DNA of 64,000 bases from Promicromonospora sp. MEB111 (GCF_030209445.1 NZ_JARVSD010000011.1:344089-408088), one strand, 5' to 3'; positions 1 through 8,402 are shown, counted from the stretch's first letter. The notes: a model not told the origin generated them from the sequence alone. Translations and numbers: made by a program.

Positions 1-174
1 CTGCTCGAGCACGCCGGCGATCGGCGACGGGATCTCGGTGTCGACCTTGTCGGTCGACACCTCGAGCAGCGGCTCGTCGACGGCGACCTCGTCGCCGACA
101 GCCTTGAGCCAGCGGGTGACAGTGCCCTCGGTGACGGATTCGCCGAGGGCCGGCAGCTGCACGTTCTCAGACAT
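1..174 (-). CDS. sucB: 2-oxo acid dehydrogenase E2 (dihydrolipoamide acyltransferase), N-terminal part
   Basis: Only the first 58 residues are in the window; the gene runs off the left edge. They form a lipoyl domain: the protein opens [17 protein letters not shown] and carries the lipoylation motif STDKVDTE with the acceptor lysine at residue 43. In this family the lipoyl arm carries acyl groups between E1, the acyltransferase core and E3. The next gene in the same direction upstream is lpdA (E3), as expected for an E3-E2 pair. The [14 protein letters not shown] sequence resembles SucB-type E2 of actinobacteria, but pyruvate versus 2-oxoglutarate specificity cannot be decided without the catalytic domain. 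The ATG start is at 172-174. Confidence 0.9.
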   Translation of the reverse strand, partial: MSENVQLPALGESVTEGTVTRWLKAVGDEVAVDEPLLEVSTDKVDTEIPSPIAGVLEQ

Positions 175-203
175 GACCTGTGGGGTCTCCTTTGTCGTTA
201 TGG

Positions 204-1622
204 TCAGTTGTGGGCGTGCAGAGGCTTGCCGGCCAGTGCCATGTGTGCCTCTCCGAGTGCCTCGTTCTGGGTGGGATGTGCGTGGACGAGCGAGGCGACG
301 TCCTCAGGGAACGCCTCCCAGCCCACGATGAGCTGGCCCTCGCCGATCAGCTCGCCCACGCGCGAGCCGATCAGGTGCATACCGACCACGGGTCCGTCCT
401 TGCGGCGCACGAGCTTCGCGAAGCCCTGGGTACCCAGGATCTTGCTCTTGCCGTTGCCCGCCAGGTTGTACTCGATGGTCTCCACCCCGTCCGGGCCGTA
501 CAGCTCGGCGGCCCGTGCCTCTGTGACGCCGACCGACGCCACCTCCGGCTCGCAGTAGGTGACGCGCGGGATCGTCGCCTCGTCGATCGGTGCGGGCGAC
601 AGGCCCGCGATCTGCTCGGCCACGAAGATGCCCTGCGCGAACCCGCGGTGGGCCAGCTGCAGGCCGGGCACGATGTCACCGACGGCCCAGACCTGCCCGC
701 CGGCCGGCGTCGGGACGCCGGTGCGGAGCAGCTCGTCGGTCAGCACGAACCCGCGGTCGACGCGCACACCGGCGGCCTCGTAGCCGAGGTCGGCGGTCCG
801 CGCTCCGCGCCCGACGGCGACGAGCAGAAGCTCGGCGTCGAACGTGGTGCCCGACTCCAGCTCGACCTGGACGCCGTCGTCGGACTGCTTGGCCTGGGCG
901 AAGCGCTCGCCCAGGGAGAACTTGATGCCACGCTTGCGGAACGCGCGCTCCAGCGCCTTCGAGAGGGCGACGTCCTCGTTGGGGACGAGGTGGGGCAGCG
1001 CCTCGACGATCTGCACGTCGGCGCCGAAGGACTTCCAGACGCTGGCGAACTCCACGCCGATCACGCCGCCGCCGAGCACCACGACCGACTTGGGCACGGT
1101 GTCCAGCGTGAGCGCCTGGTCGGAGGTGAGGATGCGGCCGCCGAGCTCCAGGCCGGGCAGCGTCTTCGCGTACGAGCCGGTCGCGAGCACCACGTGGGTG
1201 CCGGTCCAGCTGGTCTTCGCGCCGTCCGCGGCGGTGACCTCGACGACGCCGGGGGAGGCGAGCGTGCCGTGCCCCTCGACGACGGTGATCTTCCGCGAGG
1301 CGATCAGCCCCTGCAGGCCCTTGTAGAGGCCGGCGACCACGGAGTCCTTGTAGGCGAGCACGCCGGGCATGTCGATGCCGTCCAGCGAGGTGCGCACACC
1401 GAACTGCGCGCCGTGCGTGGCGGCGTCGGCCACCTCGGCGGCGTGGAGCAGCGCCTTGGTGGGGACGCAGCCCACGTGCAGGCACGTTCCGCCGAGCTTG
1501 CCCTCCTCCACGAGGGCCACGCTCAGGCCCAGCTGTGCGGAGCGGAGCGCGGTGGCGTAGCCGCCGCTTCCCCCGCCGAGCACGACGACGTCGAACGTGG
1601 TCGGACTGTCATGCGTAGGCAC
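204..1622 (-). CDS. lpdA: Dihydrolipoyl dehydrogenase (E3)
   Basis: This 472-residue flavoprotein reoxidises dihydrolipoamide on E2, using FAD and NAD+. An N-terminal FAD-binding motif ([14 protein letters not shown]) is followed by the redox disulfide [13 protein letters not shown] (Cys47 and Cys52). The second nucleotide-binding fold has [15 protein letters not shown], and the C-terminal active-site pair lies in HPTQNE (His449, Glu454). Length is normal for the family. I chose the GTG at 1620-1622, which has a GAGGAG ribosome site about 7 nt upstream and gives the usual short N-terminus; an upstream in-frame start at 1697 would add 25 atypical residues. It lies 29 bp ahead of the E2 gene in the same direction, so the two are probably co-transcribed. 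Confidence 0.96.
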   Translation of the reverse strand: MPTHDSPTTFDVVVLGGGSGGYATALRSAQLGLSVALVEEGKLGGTCLHVGCVPTKALLHAAEVADAATHGAQFGVRTSLDGIDMPGVLAYKDSVVAGLYKGLQGLIASRKITVVEGHGTLASPGVVEVTAADGAKTSWTGTHVVLATGSYAKTLPGLELGGRILTSDQALTLDTVPKSVVVLGGGVIGVEFASVWKSFGADVQIVEALPHLVPNEDVALSKALERAFRKRGIKFSLGERFAQAKQSDDGVQVELESGTTFDAELLLVAVGRGARTADLGYEAAGVRVDRGFVLTDELLRTGVPTPAGGQVWAVGDIVPGLQLAHRGFAQGIFVAEQIAGLSPAPIDEATIPRVTYCEPEVASVGVTEARAAELYGPDGVETIEYNLAGNGKSKILGTQGFAKLVRRKDGPVVGMHLIGSRVGELIGEGQLIVGWEAFPEDVASLVHAHPTQNEALGEAHMALAGKPLHAHN

Positions 1623-1794
1623 GTGCTGGCTCCTCGTTGACTCTGCGGCGGTGACCGCTCGGCTTCGTCGGCTGCGTGGGTTGTCGCCGCATGCCATCTT
1701 GACACTTCAGCGGGCGTGGCCCCAATCGTGTACGCGGCTTGTCGGGTGTGACCGTGGCGACATTGACGCTCCGGCGGCCCTGTGACAGGACGGC

Positions 1795-1827
1795 GTGCCC
1801 GGTCCGTGCCCGCTCCGTGCCCGGTCC
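1795..1827. repeat. 11-bp tandem repeat, 3 copies
   Basis: The unit GTGCCCGGTCC occurs three times head to tail, the middle copy with one change (GTGCCCGCTCC), followed by a partial fourth. It lies in the divergent space upstream of lpdA and the gene at 1922. Function unknown. Confidence 0.8.
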
Positions 1828-1909
1828 GTGCTGGGACGGTCGGCGGCGAGAAGGTGCGAGTTTCCTGCGATGTGCGTGGAGATGCCTAGGACAGCGCCGG
1901 TCTCGCTAG

Positions 1910-1915
1910 TACCCT
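1910..1915 (+). promoter_or_regulatory. -10 box (TACCCT), leaderless-type
   Basis: TACCCT ends 6 nt before the ATG at 1922, so transcription should begin at or next to the start codon. No Shine-Dalgarno is visible. Confidence 0.6.
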
Positions 1916-1921
1916 CGGTGC

Positions 1922-2272
1922 ATGCCCCGCCAGTCCCGTAGCTCGCTCGCGCGCTTCTTCCAGCGACGCTCCGCACCCGGTAGCGGATCCCGCCCTACCG
2001 GCAACGACGCGCGCCGCCAGACCCTGGCGCACCTCGGTGAGTTCATCGGTTCGCGCGTCGGGGTCGAGGCCTACGTGGAGCCCCCGACCACCGACATCCC
2101 CAGCACCATCCTGCTCGTGGCGAGCACCGGTGAGTGGACGCGCCGCCGGGTGCCCGACGAGCGCACCGCGTTCGACATCGCGAACCAGCTCGGGGTGCCG
2201 GTGTACAACGTACGGTTCACCGGCTACCCCCAGCGGATGCGCGACTGGAACAGCGCCCAGCGCAAGAAGTAG
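1922..2272 (+). CDS. Small conserved actinobacterial protein, function unknown
   Basis: This 116-residue basic soluble protein has an Arg/Ser-rich start (MPRQSRSSLARFFQRR) and a folded C-terminal part with strand-rich sequence (IPSTILLVASTGEWTRR, FDIANQLGVPVYNVRFTGYP). No signal peptide or membrane helix is seen. I recognise it as a type of short protein often found next to lpdA or pepA in actinobacteria and sometimes labelled oxidoreductase. No nucleotide-binding or catalytic motif supports that label. It ends one base before the convergent pepA stop, leaving no space for a terminator between the two. Confidence 0.75.
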   Translation: MPRQSRSSLARFFQRRSAPGSGSRPTGNDARRQTLAHLGEFIGSRVGVEAYVEPPTTDIPSTILLVASTGEWTRRRVPDERTAFDIANQLGVPVYNVRFTGYPQRMRDWNSAQRKK

Positions 2273-3820
2273 CTACTTCGCGGCGGCCCGGCCCTCGACG
2301 AAGCCCAGGAGGGTGCGGACGCCGACGCCGGTGCCGCCCCCGGACGTGTAGCCGTGCGCGCCGCCCTCGTTGAAGGCGGGGCCGGCGATGTCCAGGTGCG
2401 CCCACGGGTGGTCGCCCACGAAGGTCTGCAGGAACAGGCCGGCGTTGAGCATGCCGCCCCAGCGCGGGCCGGAGTTGGCGACGTCGGCCACCTTGGACTT
2501 GATGTTGGCCTTGAGCTCCTCCGGGAGCGGCATGGGCCAGAAGAGCTCGCCCGACGCGTCGGCGGCGGCCTTGACCTCGTCGCGCACCTCGTCGGTGCCC
2601 ATGACGGCGGACGTGCGGTTGCCGAGCGCGACCATCTGGGCGCCCGTGAGGGTGGCGATGTCGAGCACCACGTCGTGGCCGTCCTCGACGGCGGACACGA
2701 GGCCGTCGGCCATGACGATGCGGCCCTCGGCGTCGGTGTTGAGCACCTCGACGGTCTTGCCGCCGTAGATCGTGATGACGTCGGCGGGACGCTGCGCGTT
2801 GCCGCCCGGCATGTTCTCGGCGAGGCAGAGGTAGCCGGTGACGGCGACCGGGAGGTTCAGCTTGGCGGCGGCGATCACCGTGGACAGCACGGCGGCGGCG
2901 CCGGCCATGTCGGACTTCATGGCCTCCATGCCGGCGGCCGGCTTGATCGAGATGCCGCCCGAGTCGAACGTGATGCCCTTGCCGACGAGCGCGACCTTCG
3001 CGTCCGGCTTGGCGGGCGCGTAGGCGACCTTGACCAGGCGCGGGCCGCGCGACGAGCCCTGCCCGACGGCCGTGAGGCCGCCGTAGCCGCCCGACGCGAG
3101 CTGCTTGTCGTCCAGCACCGTCACCTTGACGTGCTTCACGTCCTTGGCCGCGGCCTTCGCGGCGTCGGCGAACGTGGCCGGGTACAGCTCGTTGGGGGCG
3201 GTGTTGACCAGGTCGCGCGTGGCGTGGACCGCCGCGGCGAGGATCTCGGCGCGCTCGGCGGCCAGCTTGGCCTTCGCGTTCTTGTGCAGCGGGGTGAGGA
3301 TCTCGATCGCGGCGACCGGGTCCTTGCCGTTCTTCGCGGCGTCCTTGCCGTTGCTCTTCGCGTCCTTCGTACCGTTCGCGGCGTCCTTGCCGGCGGTGCG
3401 GTACCGGTTGAAGGTGTAGGCGCCCAGCAGCGCGCCCTCCGTGACGGCGGTGATCTCCGCGTCGTCGGACGCGGGCAGGGCGATCGCGGCGGACTTGAGG
3501 CCCACCAGCTCGCGGGTCGCCGCGCCTGCCGCGCGGCGCAGCGTCTCGGCGGCGAACGTGCCGTCCTCGGCGCGCTCACCCAGGCCCGTCAGGACGAGGA
3601 CGTCGGCGGCGAGCTTGTCGCCGGCCGGGATCTTGCGTACCTCGTCGCGCGCGCCGGTGACGCCGAGCTGCGGGGCGAGCGTCTCGAGCTGCGTCAGGAG
3701 GTCCGTGGGGAGCTGGTCGGACACGACGGCTACGCCGTCCGACGTCTGGGCGGTCGCCACCACGAGCGCTTCGGCCTTCACGGCGGTGGGATTCTTGCTG
3801 GAGAGGGTCACGTCGGTCAC
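2273..3820 (-). CDS. pepA: Leucyl aminopeptidase (M17)
   Basis: A 515-residue cytosolic M17 metallopeptidase that removes N-terminal residues from peptides. The catalytic domain has the two family signatures: KGITFDSGG (Lys281, Asp286) with KSDMAGAA, and NTDAEGRIVMADGL, which supply the two-metal ligands and the catalytic lysine/arginine. Residues about 144-167 are an unusual Lys/Asn/Asp/Gly-rich stretch of repeated GKDA-like units, lying in the linker between the N-terminal domain and the peptidase core. I chose the GTG at 3818-3820, opening VTDVTLSSKNP, because a TACCAT box sits 7 nt upstream; a longer frame to 3892 would add 24 residues without family resemblance. It converges on the gene at 1922. 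Confidence 0.95.
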   Translation of the reverse strand: MTDVTLSSKNPTAVKAEALVVATAQTSDGVAVVSDQLPTDLLTQLETLAPQLGVTGARDEVRKIPAGDKLAADVLVLTGLGERAEDGTFAAETLRRAAGAATRELVGLKSAAIALPASDDAEITAVTEGALLGAYTFNRYRTAGKDAANGTKDAKSNGKDAAKNGKDPVAAIEILTPLHKNAKAKLAAERAEILAAAVHATRDLVNTAPNELYPATFADAAKAAAKDVKHVKVTVLDDKQLASGGYGGLTAVGQGSSRGPRLVKVAYAPAKPDAKVALVGKGITFDSGGISIKPAAGMEAMKSDMAGAAAVLSTVIAAAKLNLPVAVTGYLCLAENMPGGNAQRPADVITIYGGKTVEVLNTDAEGRIVMADGLVSAVEDGHDVVLDIATLTGAQMVALGNRTSAVMGTDEVRDEVKAAADASGELFWPMPLPEELKANIKSKVADVANSGPRWGGMLNAGLFLQTFVGDHPWAHLDIAGPAFNEGGAHGYTSGGGTGVGVRTLLGFVEGRAAAK

Positions 3821-3827
3821 GCAGCCG

Positions 3828-3833
3828 ATGGTA
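3828..3833 (-). promoter_or_regulatory. -10 box (TACCAT) of pepA, leaderless-type
   Basis: On the minus strand TACCAT is followed by 7 nt and the GTG start of pepA. No ribosome site is visible. Confidence 0.6.
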
Positions 3834-3974
3834 TCCCGGGCCTCCGACAGCCGGACCTCGGGCCGGGACGGGGCCCGTGCACTGCCCCGCACGCCGCCCG
3901 TACACGCCCTCGCCCGGCCTCATGGAGGCGCAGGTCACGCACGATCCGATTGCCGCCCCACCGGGACCGCCCGG

Positions 3975-3980
3975 TAGTCT
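3975..3980 (+). promoter_or_regulatory. -10 box (TAGTCT), leaderless-type
   Basis: TAGTCT is followed by 7 nt and the GTG at 3988; it decides the start of that gene. Confidence 0.6.
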
Positions 3981-3987
3981 GCAGGAC

Positions 3988-4347
3988 GTGATCCCTGCCC
4001 TCCTGCTCCTCGTGGTCGCGCTCTGCGTGGTCCTGGCCGGGTGGGCCGGGTGGTTCGTCGCCCGCGACCGCGCGGTCATCCTGAACCAGCTCTGGGGCGG
4101 CGCCGTCATCGAGTTCTTCCTGCTCGTGCAGGGCGTCGTCGCGATCGTCCAGGGTGCGGGCGGCGGCGGTGCGAGCGACCCGGTGCTGTTCTGGGGGTAC
4201 TTCGCCACGACACTGGTGATCCTGCCGGTCGCCGCCGCGTGGGCCTTCGCGGAGCGCACGAAGTGGAGCTCGGTGGTGCTGCTCGTCGCGTCCCTGACGG
4301 TGGCCTTCCTCGAGTGGCGCATGTGGCAGATCTGGACGGGGGCCTGA
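3988..4347 (+). CDS. Small integral membrane protein, function unknown
   Basis: This 119-residue protein consists almost wholly of four hydrophobic segments. The first is IPALLLLVVALCVVLAGWAGW at the very N-terminus, followed by helices around VIEFFLLVQGVVAIV, FATTLVILPVAAAWAF and SVVLLVASLTVAFLEW. It is preceded by a -10 box at leaderless spacing, so the GTG at 3988 is preferred over upstream frames. It overlaps the next membrane protein by one base (TGATG) and heads a co-directional run ending in pyrD. No known transporter or enzyme motif is visible. Confidence 0.7.
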   Translation: MIPALLLLVVALCVVLAGWAGWFVARDRAVILNQLWGGAVIEFFLLVQGVVAIVQGAGGGGASDPVLFWGYFATTLVILPVAAAWAFAERTKWSSVVLLVASLTVAFLEWRMWQIWTGA

Positions 4348-4781
4348 TGGCGATGACGGAACGGACAGCCGGACGACGGACCGGGCGGGGCTTCGGCCGC
4401 GTCCTGGTGACCATCTACGGGATCCTGGCGTTCGCCGCCCTCGGCCGCTCGTCCTACGAGCTCGTCGTGAAGTTCGGCGAGGCGCCCGTGGCGTACACGC
4501 TCTCCACGCTCGCGGCCGCGGTCTACGTGGTCGCGACCTTCGCTCTCGCGATCGGCACGCCCGCCTGGCGCGTGACGGCGTGGATCACCGTCGGGATCGA
4601 GGCGGTCGGCGTGGTCACGATCGGGGCGCTGTCGCTCGCCGACCCGGACGTGTTCGGCGAGTCGACCGTCTGGTCCGGATTCGGCCAGGGCTACGGTTAC
4701 GTGCCCCTGGTCCTGCCCTTCGTGGGGCTGTGGTGGCTGTGGCGGACGTCGCGCAGCACGTCCGAGGAGAGGACTGCATGA
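4347..4781 (+). CDS. Small integral membrane protein, function unknown
   Basis: A 144-residue protein with about four hydrophobic segments: VLVTIYGILAFAALG, TLSTLAAAVYVVATFALAIG, ITVGIEAVGVVTIGAL and YVPLVLPFVGLWWLW. The N-terminal tail is basic (RTAGRRTGRGFGR), which places it inside by the positive-inside rule. It starts within the stop of the preceding membrane gene and its own stop overlaps the pyrD ATG, so the three genes are translationally coupled. An alternative ATG two codons on (4353) cannot be excluded. Function unknown; linkage to a quinone-dependent enzyme gene is suggestive only. Confidence 0.7.
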   Translation: MAMTERTAGRRTGRGFGRVLVTIYGILAFAALGRSSYELVVKFGEAPVAYTLSTLAAAVYVVATFALAIGTPAWRVTAWITVGIEAVGVVTIGALSLADPDVFGESTVWSGFGQGYGYVPLVLPFVGLWWLWRTSRSTSEERTA

Positions 4782-5875
4782 GCTGGCCGTACTCGCTGTT
4801 GTTCAACGGTGTCTTCCGCCGGATGGACCCGGAACGTGCCCACGAGATCGCGTTCTCGCTGATCGAGCGCGCCGGGAAGGTGCCGGTCCTGCGGGACGTC
4901 GCGCAGGGCGCGCTCGCCCCGTACCTGGGCCAGCGCGCCGGGGGCCCGGGCAGCGTGCGCCTCTTCGGCCGCGTGGTGCCCGCGCCGTTCGGCCTGGCGG
5001 GCGGGTTCGACAAGAACGCGCGCGCCGTCCGGGGCCTGACGATGCTCGGCTTCGGGTTCGTCGAGATCGGCACCGTCACCGCGCGCCCGCAGCCCGGCAA
5101 CGACAAGCCGCGCATGTGGCGCGAGCTCGACGTGCGGGGCGTGCGCAACCGGATGGGCTTCAACAACGAGGGCGCGGCCGCGGCCGCGGACCGGCTGCGC
5201 GCGCTGCGCCGCACCGCCGCGGGCCGGGCGATCGTGGTCGGCGCCAACATCGGCAAGTCCAAGGTGACGCCGCCCGAGTTCGCCGCCGCCGACTACGCGA
5301 CGTCGGCCCGGCTGCTGGCTCCCTGGGCGGACTACCTCGTGGTCAACGTGTCGTCGCCGAACACCCCCGGCCTGCGTGACCTGCAGGCGACCGAGTCGCT
5401 GCGGCCCATCCTGGAGGCGGTCCGCGCCGCCGCCGACGAGGCCACCACCGGGACGGCCGCGGGCAAGGGCACGGGCCGCAGGATCCCGCTCCTGGTGAAG
5501 ATCGCCCCCGACCTCGCGAACGAGGACGTCGACGCCGTTGCCGACCTCGTGCTGGAGCTGGGGCTCGACGGCGTGGTCGCGGTCAACACGACCATCGGGC
5601 ACGACCGCGGCCCGGGCGGGCTGTCCGGCCCGCCGCTGCTCGGCCGGGGCATCGAGGTGGTCGCGCGCCTGCGCGAGCGGCTCGGCACGGGCCCCGTCAT
5701 CATCGGCGTGGGCGGCATCACCCGGGCCGACGACGTCCGCGCGTACCTGCGCGCCGGCGCCGACCTGACCCAGGGGTACACGTCGTTCGTCTACGAGGGG
5801 CCGCTGTGGGCGTCGGAGATCAACCGCGCCCTGACCCGGTCGGCCGGCTCGACGGCTAGTGGGAGGTACGAGTGA
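4778..5875 (+). CDS. pyrD: Dihydroorotate dehydrogenase (quinone), class 2
   Basis: This 365-residue FMN enzyme oxidises dihydroorotate to orotate in pyrimidine synthesis and passes electrons to membrane quinone. Its short N-terminal extension (LLFNGVFRRMDPERAHEIAF) is the membrane-associating helix pair of class 2 enzymes. The active-site loop reads VVNVSSPNTPGLRDLQ with a serine base (Ser192/193), whereas class 1 enzymes use cysteine. The FMN region has GGFDKNA and NRMGFNNEG, and the C-terminal phosphate loop has GVGGITRADD. A GAGGAGAGGA ribosome site precedes the ATG. Its stop overlaps the next small gene (GTGA). Confidence 0.96.
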   Translation: MSWPYSLLFNGVFRRMDPERAHEIAFSLIERAGKVPVLRDVAQGALAPYLGQRAGGPGSVRLFGRVVPAPFGLAGGFDKNARAVRGLTMLGFGFVEIGTVTARPQPGNDKPRMWRELDVRGVRNRMGFNNEGAAAAADRLRALRRTAAGRAIVVGANIGKSKVTPPEFAAADYATSARLLAPWADYLVVNVSSPNTPGLRDLQATESLRPILEAVRAAADEATTGTAAGKGTGRRIPLLVKIAPDLANEDVDAVADLVLELGLDGVVAVNTTIGHDRGPGGLSGPPLLGRGIEVVARLRERLGTGPVIIGVGGITRADDVRAYLRAGADLTQGYTSFVYEGPLWASEINRALTRSAGSTASGRYE

Positions 5876-6081
5876 TCCGTCCGCAGTGGGAGTGGGCCCT
5901 GGACGACGCCGAGGGGCGTCGCCTGAGCGACCCCGTCACGCCCGTCTTCACCGCGCAGTACGACGCCGAGCAGTGGCTCGGTGAGCACTGGCGCGAGCTG
6001 GCCACGGCCGGCGCCGTGCTGGCGAGCCTGCTGCACGACGGCACGCAGGCCGCGCCGGGTGTGGAGCTGCGGATCCCCTGA
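5872..6081 (+). CDS. Small hypothetical protein downstream of pyrD
   Basis: A 69-residue acidic protein starting at a GTG that overlaps the pyrD stop (GTGA), with GGGAGGTACGA as a ribosome site inside the pyrD end. It has no signal or membrane segment. The sequence is Trp-rich (QWEWALDDAEG, AEQWLGEHWREL) and looks folded rather than random. The coupled start and typical codon use make it likely to be translated. Function unknown. Confidence 0.6.
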   Translation: MIRPQWEWALDDAEGRRLSDPVTPVFTAQYDAEQWLGEHWRELATAGAVLASLLHDGTQAAPGVELRIP

Positions 6082-6100
6082 GGCCCCGCGGCCTCGGGTC

Positions 6101-6139
6101 AGCGCCTCGGCATAGCGCCTCGGCTTAGCGCCTCGCCCT
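6101..6139. repeat. 13-bp tandem repeat across a stop codon, 3 copies
   Basis: Units AGCGCCTCGGCAT, AGCGCCTCGGCTT and AGCGCCTCGCCCT lie end to end. The TAA stop of the MocR gene (minus strand, 6125-6127) falls inside the array. Confidence 0.85.
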
Positions 6140-7612
6140 GCCGGACGGCACCACCCGGCTCCAGGCCCGGGCGAGCCGCGGCACGGCGTCGGCCAGCTCG
6201 GCCGGTGACCGCGTGAAGGTGAGCCGCACGCGGGACGCGGAGCCGGTGCTCTCGGGGCTGAAGATCGGCCCGGCCGCCACGAGCGCGCCCTCCGCGGCCG
6301 CCGCGGCGGCGAACGCCTGGGCGACCGGCCGGCCCAGGTCGACCCAGCAGAACAGCCCGCCCTGCGGCGTCGGCACGTCCCAGGAGGGGAACGCCTCCCG
6401 GAGCCGGTGGACGAGGAGGTCCCTCCGCTCGCGCAGCATCCGGCGCCGGCCGGCCATGACCTCCTCGTGGCGCCCGAGCAGCTCCACCACGGCGAGCTGC
6501 TCGAGCACGGCCGTCGCGATGTCCGCCGACTGCCGCGCCCGCGCGAGGTGGGCGATCACCTGCGGGTGCGCCCTGACCCAGCCGACGCGCAGCCCGCCCC
6601 AGAACGCCTTCGAGGCCGACCCCACCGTCACCACGTGCGGTGACGTCCCGTCCCCGGCGAACGCGGGCGGCAGCTCGACGTCCGACAGGTTGAGCTCGAC
6701 GAGCGTCTCGTCGCCCACGACCGTGACGCCGTACCGGTCGGCGATCTCCCGGACCGCCGCACGCTCGCCGGCGGACATCACGAACGCCGTCGGGTTCTGG
6801 AAGTCCGGCACGAGGTACACCAGCCGCGGCTGGGCGCGCCGCACCGTGGAGGCGAGCAGGTCGACGTCGAGCGGACCCGTGGGCACGCCGACCACCCGGC
6901 CCCCGGCGTCGCGCATCGACTCCATGGCATGGAAGTAGGTGGGCGACTCCACGACCGCCCGATCGCCCGGGTGCAGGTGGGTGTGCGCCAGCAGCGCGAT
7001 CGCCTGCTGGGCGCCGGTGGTCACCAGGATCTCGTCGGCCGTGGTCGGCACGCCGCGCTCGCGATAGCGCGCGGCGACGGCCTCGCGCAGCGGCGTGAGG
7101 CCGTGCGGCTCGTAGCCGCCCGAGTCGAGGTAGGCGGGCAGGCGCTCCAGGGCCCGCGCGAAGGCCTCGTGCAGCTCTGGTGGCGCGGGCGGGGTGGCCT
7201 GCCACAGGTCCAGGTGCCCGACGCCGGACGGCAGGCCCGCGGGCGTCACGGCCCGCAGGGCGTCGTCGGCCACCGGGGCGTCGCCCCCGGCCGGCCGGCC
7301 GGGGGCGGGATCGGCGCTGCGCTGCGGCAGCGTGGCGACCGTGCCCGACCCGACGCGGCTGACCGCGAAGCCCAGCTCGCGCAGCCGCGCGTATGCGCCC
7401 GACGTCGTGGTGCGCGACACCTTGAGCGTCGCCGCGAGCTCACGTTCGCTGGGCAGGCGGGTGTTCGGGGCGAGCGTGCCGGACAGGACGGCGGCGCGCA
7501 GGGCGTCGGCGAGGGCCACGTAGGCGGGCCCGCCCGCGTGCCACGAGCCGAGCAGGCGGGCGGTCGTGGCGGGGGAGAGCTGACGCAGCACGGTCGGGGT
7601 CGCGGCGGACAT
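6125..7612 (-). CDS. yczR: MocR-family (GntR/aminotransferase fusion) regulator, YczR-like
   Basis: A 495-residue PLP-dependent regulator. Residues about 15-85 form a GntR winged helix (LPSERELAATLKVSRTTTSGAYARLRELG). After a Pro/Gly/Ala-rich linker comes a full-length fold-type I aminotransferase-like domain with the PLP lysine in VGSASKAFWGGLRVGW and the cofactor-side motifs VPDFQNPTA and VVGDETLVEL. It is divergent from a YczE-type membrane protein, the defining context of YczR regulators, and the shared 62-bp gap holds an inverted repeat (7631-7655) likely to be its operator. The ATG at 7610-7612 (MSAATPTVL) is preferred to the longer frame from 7654, which would run through the operator. 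Confidence 0.88.
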   Translation of the reverse strand: MSAATPTVLRQLSPATTARLLGSWHAGGPAYVALADALRAAVLSGTLAPNTRLPSERELAATLKVSRTTTSGAYARLRELGFAVSRVGSGTVATLPQRSADPAPGRPAGGDAPVADDALRAVTPAGLPSGVGHLDLWQATPPAPPELHEAFARALERLPAYLDSGGYEPHGLTPLREAVAARYRERGVPTTADEILVTTGAQQAIALLAHTHLHPGDRAVVESPTYFHAMESMRDAGGRVVGVPTGPLDVDLLASTVRRAQPRLVYLVPDFQNPTAFVMSAGERAAVREIADRYGVTVVGDETLVELNLSDVELPPAFAGDGTSPHVVTVGSASKAFWGGLRVGWVRAHPQVIAHLARARQSADIATAVLEQLAVVELLGRHEEVMAGRRRMLRERRDLLVHRLREAFPSWDVPTPQGGLFCWVDLGRPVAQAFAAAAAAEGALVAAGPIFSPESTGSASRVRLTFTRSPAELADAVPRLARAWSRVVPSGRARR

Positions 7613-7630
7613 AGGGGCCACTCTTGCGCG

Positions 7631-7655
7631 ATTGGCCCTGGATGACAAGGCCAAT
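7631..7655. promoter_or_regulatory. Inverted-repeat operator between yczR and yczE
   Basis: ATTGGCC and GGCCAAT are exact inverted 7-bp arms separated by 11 bp, so the half-sites lie 18 bp apart centre to centre, about two helical turns and on the same DNA face. A further AATGGCC follows as an overlapping direct repeat. The site sits between the divergent starts at 7612 and 7675, placed to control both. That the MocR regulator binds it is inferred from position and from related ATTG-type sites reported for MocR proteins. Confidence 0.75.
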
Positions 7656-7674
7656 GGCCCCGCACCATGGGGAC

Positions 7675-8361
7675 ATGACGACGACCACCGGCCGCCCGGC
7701 CGAGCCTGCCCCTGCGACCGACACCGCGATCGCCGCTGCCGCGCCCGGCGCCCCGGTCCTGATGCACCCGGTGCGCCGCGGCGTCCAGCTCCTGCTCGGG
7801 CTCGTGGGCTTCGGCGTCGCCACGGCGCTGATGCTCCACTCGGGCCAGGGCGCGATGCCGTGGGCCGTCCTGGACCAGGGCATCGTGGACCGGACCGGGC
7901 TGGCGTACGGCTGGGTCGTGCTCGGCGTCGGGCTGCTGGTGATGCTCGCGTGGATCCCGCTGCGCCAGAAGCCGGGGATCGGCACGATCGCCAACATCAT
8001 CGTGATCAGCCTCGTCATCGACCCCTCGCTGTGGGTGCTCGAACGGCTGCTGCCCGAGCCGGCGCTCGCCACCGGGATCGTGCTGGCGCTGGGCGGGACG
8101 GTGCTGCTCGGGGTGAGCACGGCGGCCTACGTCGGGGCGCGGCTCGGGCCGGGGCCGCGGGACGGGCTGATGACCGGGATCGTGCAGCGCACAGGCTGGC
8201 CCGTCTGGCTGGTGAAGACCGTCATCGAGGTCACGGTGGTCGTGGTGGGGGTGCTGCTGGGCGGGACGTTCGGGTGGGCGACCGTGGTCTTCGCCTTCGG
8301 CGTGGGCCCGGTGGTCCAGGTCGCCGCGCGGTGGCTCGCGCCGCGCGGCCTCGTGGGGTGA
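7675..8361 (+). CDS. yczE: YczE/YitT-type integral membrane protein
   Basis: This 228-residue protein has about five membrane helices after a short Thr/Ala-rich cytosolic tail. The helices lie around GVQLLLGLVGFGVATALML, LAYGWVVLGVGLLVMLAWI, IANIIVISLVIDPSLWVLE, IVLALGGTVLLGVSTAAYVG and VIEVTVVVVGVLLGGTFGWATVVFAFGVGP. The G-x-GT-I-N-I/V-I pattern (KPGIGTIANIIVIS) is typical of the COG2364/YczE family. Substrate is unknown. It is divergent from its probable MocR regulator and its stop lies in a tandem repeat. Confidence 0.85.
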   Translation: MTTTTGRPAEPAPATDTAIAAAAPGAPVLMHPVRRGVQLLLGLVGFGVATALMLHSGQGAMPWAVLDQGIVDRTGLAYGWVVLGVGLLVMLAWIPLRQKPGIGTIANIIVISLVIDPSLWVLERLLPEPALATGIVLALGGTVLLGVSTAAYVGARLGPGPRDGLMTGIVQRTGWPVWLVKTVIEVTVVVVGVLLGGTFGWATVVFAFGVGPVVQVAARWLAPRGLVG

Positions 8362-8402
8362 GCCTCATGGGGTGAGTGTCATGGGGTGAGTCTCGTGGGG
8401 TG
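8355..8402. repeat. 14-bp tandem repeat across the yczE stop, 3.4 copies
   Basis: GGGGTGAGCCTCAT, GGGGTGAGTGTCAT and GGGGTGAGTCTCGT follow each other, then GGGGTGG. Each full unit contains TGA, and the first copy supplies the yczE stop codon. Confidence 0.85.

Larger units (their letters stand above)
1623..1921. other. Intergenic region between lpdA and a small conserved gene
   Basis: About 300 bp with no convincing gene. It should hold the lpdA promoter region (minus strand), the 11-bp tandem repeat at 1795-1827 and the -10 box of the gene at 1922. I see no hairpin, tRNA or riboswitch here. Confidence 0.6.

Noticed and set aside
180..1640. Long plus-strand open frame opposite lpdA
   Set aside because: It mirrors the coding strand of a clear flavoprotein gene, has an Arg/His/Asp/Val-rich composition typical of GC-rich antisense frames, and no domain is recognisable.
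2354..3991. 545-residue plus-strand frame opposite pepA
   Set aside because: Same antisense composition; pepA motifs are unambiguous on the other strand.
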